Shown: positions 6,617 through 10,531 of the stretch, in pieces
How the letters are laid out: the number at the start of each line of letters is the position of its first letter
Numbering within the stretch: position 1 is the stretch's first letter
NCBI GenBank assembly: GCA_034679905.1
Contig: JAXDAH010000050.1
Location: 1 to 10,531, forward strand
From: JASEFH01 sp034679905
GTDB taxonomy: Archaea; Halobacteriota; Methanomicrobia; Methanomicrobiales; JACTUA01
Length of the DNA stretch: 10,531 bases
Direction of reading: 5' to 3'
Translations under genes and position numbers: made by a program
The notes under the pieces: model-generated
Databases searched by the model: none
Told to the model about the DNA's origin: nothing
The model's input: only the letters and a program-made list of their open reading frames with translations

Positions 6617-9417
6617 GCTGCCAGAATTCTTTTTAAGAACTGCCCCGTGTAGCTTCCGTCGCGGTCCGCCACCTCCTCGGGGCTGCCGCAGGCGACGATG
6701 GTGCCGCCGCCCTCGCCGCCCTCCGGTCCGAGGTCGATGATGTGGTCGGCGGATTTGATCACGTCCAGGTTGTGCTCGATGACGACCACGGTGTTGCCCA
6801 TCTTCACCAGGTCGTCGAGGACTGTGATGAGCTTCTTCACATCGTGGAAATGGAGGCCGGTGGTGGGCTCGTCGAGGAGGTAGAGGGTCTTTCCGGTCGC
6901 CTTCTTCGCCAGCTCCCGGGTGAGTTTGATCCGTTGTGCCTCCCCGCCGGAGAGCGTCGTGGAGCTCTGCCCCAGCTTGATGTAGTCCAGCCCCACGCGG
7001 CAGAGCGTCTCCAGTTTGGTGCGGATGGCGGGGATGTTCTCGAAGAGCTGCATCGCCTCCAGGACGCTCATGTCCAGCACGTCGGCGATCGACTTCCCCC
7101 GGTACTTCACCTCCAGGGTCTCCCGGTTGTAGCGCTTCCCCTTGCACTCCTCGCACTCGATGTAGACGTCGGGGAGGAAGTTCATCTCGATCTTGATCAG
7201 CCCTTCTCCCTGGCAGGTCTCGCACCGCCCCCCCTTGAGGTTGAAGGAGAAACGGCCGGGTTTGTATCCCCGGCGCTTTGCGTCGGTCGTCTCGGCGAAG
7301 ACCTTGCGGATCTCGTCGAAGACTTTGGTGTAGGTCGCCGGGTTGCTCCGCGGCGTGCGGCCGATGGGGCTCTGGTCGATCACGATCACCTTGTCGATAT
7401 CGGTGCCGAAGGAGATCGAGGCATGGGCACCGGGCGTCACCCTGGCGTGATGGAGCTCCTTCTGCATCGCCTTGTAGAGGATGTCGTAGACGAGCGTCGA
7501 CTTTCCACTGCCTGAGACGCCCGTCACCACGGTGAGCACCCCGATCGGGATCTTCACGTCGATCTCCTTCAGGTTGTTCTCCCGGCAGCCGGCGAGGGTG
7601 ATGAACCGATCGCTCTTCCGCCGCGTCGCGGGCACCTCGATCTCCAGCTTCCGCGCCAGGTACTGGCCGGTCAGGGACTGGTCGTTCCGCTCGACCTCCT
7701 CGGGCGAACCCTCCGCCACCACGTACCCGCCGTGGATGCCGGCTCCGGGTCCCATGTCGATCACGTAGTCGGCGCTGCGGATCGTCTCCTCGTCGTGCTC
7801 GACCACGATCAGGGTGTTCCCCAGGTCCCGCAGCGTCCGCAGGGTGTCGATCAGCTTGCGGTTGTCCCGCTGGTGGAGCCCGATCGACGGCTCGTCCAGG
7901 ACGTAGAGCACGCCCATCAGGTTCGAGCCGATCTGGGTGGCGAGGCGAATCCGCTGCGCCTCCCCGCCGGAGAGCGTGCCCGCGCTCCGCGAGAGGGTCA
8001 GGTATCCGAGCCCCACGCGCTCCAGGAAGCGGAGGCGGGCGTTGATCTCTTTTAAGATCTGGCGCGCGATCTCCATCTCCTTCCGGGAGAGTTCCAGGTT
8101 GCCGAAGAACTCGATCGCGCGGGCAATGGAGAGGTCCGTGACGTCGACAATCGATCGGTCCTGGATCTTGACGGCGAGCACCTTCTCTTTGAGCCTCCGC
8201 CCGTGGCAGACGGGGCAGGGGGAGATCCGCATGAACTTCTCCAGCTCCCGCTTGCGGTACTCCGACTGGGTCTGGCGATAGAGCCTTTCTGCCTGGGGGA
8301 CCAGGCCCTCCCAGGAACCGGTCTGGGACCAGTGCACATCCCCGTTCCTCGCCGTCATGGAGAAGCGGATCCGCTCCGGCGAGCCGTACATCAGGGCGCT
8401 GTACTGCCGCTCGCTCAGGTCCTCTATCGGGGTGAGGGTGTCGAATCCGAAGTGCTTCGCGACCGCGCTCAGGTAGTAGCCGCGGTAGGTGTCGAAGTAG
8501 TTCTTGTAGAGCGCCACCGCGCCGTCGGCGATCGACTTGGACTTATCGGGGATGATCAGGTCGGGATCGAAGTCCATCCTGAACCCGAGACCGTTGCACT
8601 CCTCGCAGGCGCCGAACGGGCTGTTGAAGGAGAACATCCGGGGCTGGAGCTCCTCGAACGCGATCCCGCAGAGCGGACACGCCATCCGGGAGGAGTAGAG
8701 GTGCTCCTGCCCCTCCCCGTCCAGGACCAGGATCAGGCCCTCGGATCGTGCCAGGGCGTTCTCGCAGGCCTCGACCAGGCGGGAGCGGTCGGCCGGATCC
8801 AGGCGGTCGATCACGATCTCGATGTCCTGTTTTTTGTAGCGCTCGAGCGGGATCTCCTCGTCGGTGCGATGGATGACCCCGTTCACCCGTACGCGGGTGT
8901 AACCCTCGGCGTGCAGCTCGCGGATCAGCGCCTGGTAGGTGCCCTTCTTCTGCCGCACGATCGGCGCCAGGACGGTCGCCATCCCGCGGACCTCCGCCGC
9001 GATCCGGTCGGCGACCTGCTCGGGGGATTGCGATTCGATGCGGATGTTGTGCTCCGGGCAGAAGGGCACCCCGATCCGGGCGAACAGCAGCCGCAGGTAG
9101 TCGTAGATCTCGGTGACAGTGCCCACGGTGGATCGCGGGTTCTTGCTCGTCGTCTTCTGCTCGATGGAGATCGCCGGGGAGAGACCCTCGATGCTGTCCA
9201 CGTCGGGCTTGTTCATCAGTCCCAGGAACTGGCGGGCATAGGCGGAGAGGGACTCCACGTACCGCCGCTGCCCTTCGGCGTAGATGGTGTCGAACGCCAG
9301 GGTGGATTTCCCAGAACCGGAGAGACCGGTGATGACGACGAGCTTGTCCCGCGGGATCTCGACGGAGATGTCCCGCAGGTTGTGCTCGCGCGCACCTTTT
9401 ATCCGTATGTTCTTCAT
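6613..9417 (-). CDS. uvrA: UvrABC excinuclease subunit A (UvrA ATPase)
   Basis: UvrA is the DNA damage sensor of nucleotide excision repair; as a dimer it scans DNA and loads UvrB. The 934 residues are the normal length. Two ABC ATPase units are visible: Walker A GLSGSGKST (31-39) and GVSGSGKST (633-641), signatures LSGGEAQRI (482-490 and 822-830), and Walker B LYVLDEP (504-510) and LYLLDEP (845-851). Zinc-module cysteines are present: CPEH (120-123) with CPVC (401-404), CPLC (247-250) with CEEC (271-274), and CETC (732-735) with CEEC (755-758). The ATG is preceded by a strong TATA box and no Shine-Dalgarno sequence, so the mRNA leader is probably very short. The stop overlaps the uvrC start as ATGA, so the two genes form an operon with coupled translation. 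Confidence 0.99.
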   Translation of the reverse strand: MKNIRIKGAREHNLRDISVEIPRDKLVVITGLSGSGKSTLAFDTIYAEGQRRYVESLSAYARQFLGLMNKPDVDSIEGLSPAISIEQKTTSKNPRSTVGTVTEIYDYLRLLFARIGVPFCPEHNIRIESQSPEQVADRIAAEVRGMATVLAPIVRQKKGTYQALIRELHAEGYTRVRVNGVIHRTDEEIPLERYKKQDIEIVIDRLDPADRSRLVEACENALARSEGLILVLDGEGQEHLYSSRMACPLCGIAFEELQPRMFSFNSPFGACEECNGLGFRMDFDPDLIIPDKSKSIADGAVALYKNYFDTYRGYYLSAVAKHFGFDTLTPIEDLSERQYSALMYGSPERIRFSMTARNGDVHWSQTGSWEGLVPQAERLYRQTQSEYRKRELEKFMRISPCPVCHGRRLKEKVLAVKIQDRSIVDVTDLSIARAIEFFGNLELSRKEMEIARQILKEINARLRFLERVGLGYLTLSRSAGTLSGGEAQRIRLATQIGSNLMGVLYVLDEPSIGLHQRDNRKLIDTLRTLRDLGNTLIVVEHDEETIRSADYVIDMGPGAGIHGGYVVAEGSPEEVERNDQSLTGQYLARKLEIEVPATRRKSDRFITLAGCRENNLKEIDVKIPIGVLTVVTGVSGSGKSTLVYDILYKAMQKELHHARVTPGAHASISFGTDIDKVIVIDQSPIGRTPRSNPATYTKVFDEIRKVFAETTDAKRRGYKPGRFSFNLKGGRCETCQGEGLIKIEMNFLPDVYIECEECKGKRYNRETLEVKYRGKSIADVLDMSVLEAMQLFENIPAIRTKLETLCRVGLDYIKLGQSSTTLSGGEAQRIKLTRELAKKATGKTLYLLDEPTTGLHFHDVKKLITVLDDLVKMGNTVVVIEHNLDVIKSADHIIDLGPEGGEGGGTIVACGSPEEVADRDGSYTGQFLKRILAA

Positions 9418-9449
9418 GGCTGTGGTGTCTGGATCGAAGTACTGGTCTG

Positions 9450-9469
9450 TTTATATAGATCGGATCCGA
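9450..9469 (-). promoter_or_regulatory. uvrA-uvrC promoter: TATA box with overlapping dyad
   Basis: On the minus strand CTATATAAA (9458-9450) is a near-ideal archaeal TATA box centred about 37 nt before the uvrA ATG. The predicted transcript start near 9428 gives a leader of about 10 nt. Right upstream, where the B-recognition element should be, lies a perfect 10-bp palindrome TCGGATCCGA (9460-9469). This could be an operator for a repressor that blocks TFB binding, or chance. The box also shows that uvrA does not depend on read-through from the pyrophosphatase gene. Confidence 0.75.
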
Positions 9470-9475
9470 GGGGGC

Positions 9476-9506
9476 TTAAAACCTGCAGGAGCAGTTCAAA
9501 AGTGAG
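9476..9506 (-). terminator. Possible T-tract terminator of pyrophosphatase gene
   Basis: On the minus strand, immediately after the stop codon, CTTTTGAA (near 9498-9501) is followed by a small CTGC/GCAG stem with a 4-nt loop and then GTTTTAAG (near 9476-9482). Archaeal termination typically uses such short T-tracts. The stem is only 4 bp, so the call is weak. Confidence 0.3.
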
Positions 9507-10531
9507 TCAGAGAGTCCGGATCATCTGGCCGAACCGGGGCAGGAAATCCTTTTTGCGGGACATCACGCCCTCCATTTCGATCGGCTGCTCCCGCATCCCG
9601 AGCTTTGCCAGGCAGGCATCGTCGGCGGCGGCAAAGACCGCGCTCGCGTTCTCGAAGATGCTGGTGAAGAGCGCCGCGTAGATGTCCACGCCCCGGGACG
9701 CCCGCAGGCGCGCGAGCTCTTTTCTGATCTCATCCCGGCGCTCCCGCGGGAACTCGAACGTCGGCACCATCACCTGGGCGATGATCACCTCCTTCCCGAA
9801 GAGGCTGTAGCGTTTGGTGTCCTGCATCAACAACTCCTCGATCGTGCAGTTGTCGTACCGCATCCCCGCCTGGATCATGCGAGTGCCGAACTCGACGGGA
9901 TCCTCGTCGACCCATGCGGCCAGATAGTCCACCGCTCTGCGATCCAGGGGCGTCGTCGTCGACAGCCGGAGCGCCATGGTGTCGGAGAGGATCCCCGCCA
10001 TCAGCAGCCCCGCGGTCGACTCGGAGGGCTCTATCCCGCTCTCCGCGAACTTGTGGGCGATGATCGTGGACGTCGATCCCACGGGATCGTTCAGAAAGCG
10101 GATCGGTTTCAGCGTCGAGATGACGCCCAGGCGGTGGTGGTCGATGATCTCCAGGATATCCGCATTCTCGACCCCGTCCACCGCCTGCGCGGGTTCGTTG
10201 TGGTCCAGGAGGATGACGGACTTCTGGATGTCCTGCATCAGCGAGGTGCGGGAGAGCATGCCGAGGAAGATGCCGTCCCGCACGACGCAGGCGGTGCGGT
10301 ACCGGGAGGTGGAGACGAGCTGTTTGGCATACTCCAGGGAGTCCTCCATCTGCACCGTGGGGACGTCCGTCTCCATGATCATCCCGGCGGGGAGGGAGAG
10401 GTTGATCATCTTCCCGACCCCGAAGGCATCCAGGGTCGTGGTCAGCACCGAGACTCGCCGCTCCCGGGCGGCGCGGACCACACGCTCCCCGAGGGGAGCC
10501 CCGTCGGCGAGGATCAGACCGGCGATGCCGG
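9507..10531 (-). CDS. ppaC: Family II Mn-dependent inorganic pyrophosphatase, CBS/DRTGG type (5' end missing)
   Basis: This cytoplasmic enzyme hydrolyses pyrophosphate to phosphate, pulling biosynthetic reactions forward. Only the C-terminal 340 residues are in the window; the frame stays open to the edge, so the GTG at 10481 is an internal valine and not the start. Visible in order: the end of a DRTGG domain (GIAGLILADGAPLGERV), the second CBS domain (about 10380-10235), then the DHH catalytic part with DHNE (10194-10205), DHHR (10131-10142) and SDT (9978-9986), followed by the DHHA2 domain ending in the substrate-binding SRKKDFLP motif (near 9560-9530). Full proteins of this type run about 540-550 residues, with N-terminal HxD metal ligands and CBS domains through which AMP/ADP regulate activity. 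It lies 89 nt upstream of uvrA on the same strand, but uvrA has its own promoter, so a shared operon is unlikely. The symbol is used by family; an exopolyphosphatase role is less likely given SRKK. Confidence 0.93.
   Translation of the reverse strand, partial: GIAGLILADGAPLGERVVRAARERRVSVLTTTLDAFGVGKMINLSLPAGMIMETDVPTVQMEDSLEYAKQLVSTSRYRTACVVRDGIFLGMLSRTSLMQDIQKSVILLDHNEPAQAVDGVENADILEIIDHHRLGVISTLKPIRFLNDPVGSTSTIIAHKFAESGIEPSESTAGLLMAGILSDTMALRLSTTTPLDRRAVDYLAAWVDEDPVEFGTRMIQAGMRYDNCTIEELLMQDTKRYSLFGKEVIIAQVMVPTFEFPRERRDEIRKELARLRASRGVDIYAALFTSIFENASAVFAAADDACLAKLGMREQPIEMEGVMSRKKDFLPRFGQMIRTL

Noticed and set aside
6617..7225. Upstream extension of the uvrC reading frame inside uvrA
   Set aside because: The translated extension is Arg/Gly/His-rich and not protein-like; the ATG overlapping the uvrA stop begins exactly at the UvrC family N-terminus.
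8203..9681. 492-codon and other long plus-strand frames opposite uvrA and uvrC
   Set aside because: They are antisense frames of well-supported genes with low-complexity composition.
10479..10481. GTG as the start of the pyrophosphatase
   Set aside because: The frame continues upstream to the window edge with the DRTGG-like GIAGLILADG sequence, so the gene is partial and the true start lies outside.

Overview
The window is GC-rich (roughly 60% by eye) and most likely comes from a euryarchaeal methanogen-type genome, perhaps Methanomicrobiales (Methanoculleus or Methanofollis relatives). This is an inference. It rests on an archaeal TATA box (CTATATAAA) about 37 nt before uvrA and a TATTTTTA box before the DUF1538 gene. 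A GGTGAG Shine-Dalgarno sequence and the DUF1538 plus P-II gene pair also fit. The lineage assignment comes from memory of such gene sets, not from a search.

Layout from left to right. Positions 1-374 hold no convincing gene but contain a G-run/C-run inverted repeat with a G-quadruplex pattern on the minus strand. UvrB is at 375-2312 on the minus strand. A 375-nt divergent promoter region follows. A two-gene plus-strand operon comes next: a tandem-duplicated DUF1538 membrane protein (2688-4169) and a tandem-duplicated P-II-like protein (4166-4930), joined by a 4-nt stop/start overlap. UvrC (5063-6616) and UvrA (6613-9417) lie on the minus strand and form an overlapping uvrA-uvrC operon with a clear promoter. 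The right edge holds the C-terminal 340 residues of a minus-strand family II, CBS/DRTGG-type manganese-dependent inorganic pyrophosphatase, which runs off the window.

The three Uvr proteins form the bacterial-type nucleotide excision repair system: UvrA and UvrB recognise damage and UvrC makes both cuts. The uvrA-C-B block is interrupted by the oppositely oriented DUF1538/P-II pair, so uvrB must be transcribed from its own promoter. UvrC is short and lacks the usual C-terminal helix-hairpin-helix domain.

The least characterised part is the DUF1538/P-II pair. Both proteins are internal duplications, which suggests a membrane carrier gated by a nucleotide- or metabolite-sensing P-II-like partner. 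No rRNA, tRNA, CRISPR array, insertion sequence or prophage gene was seen.
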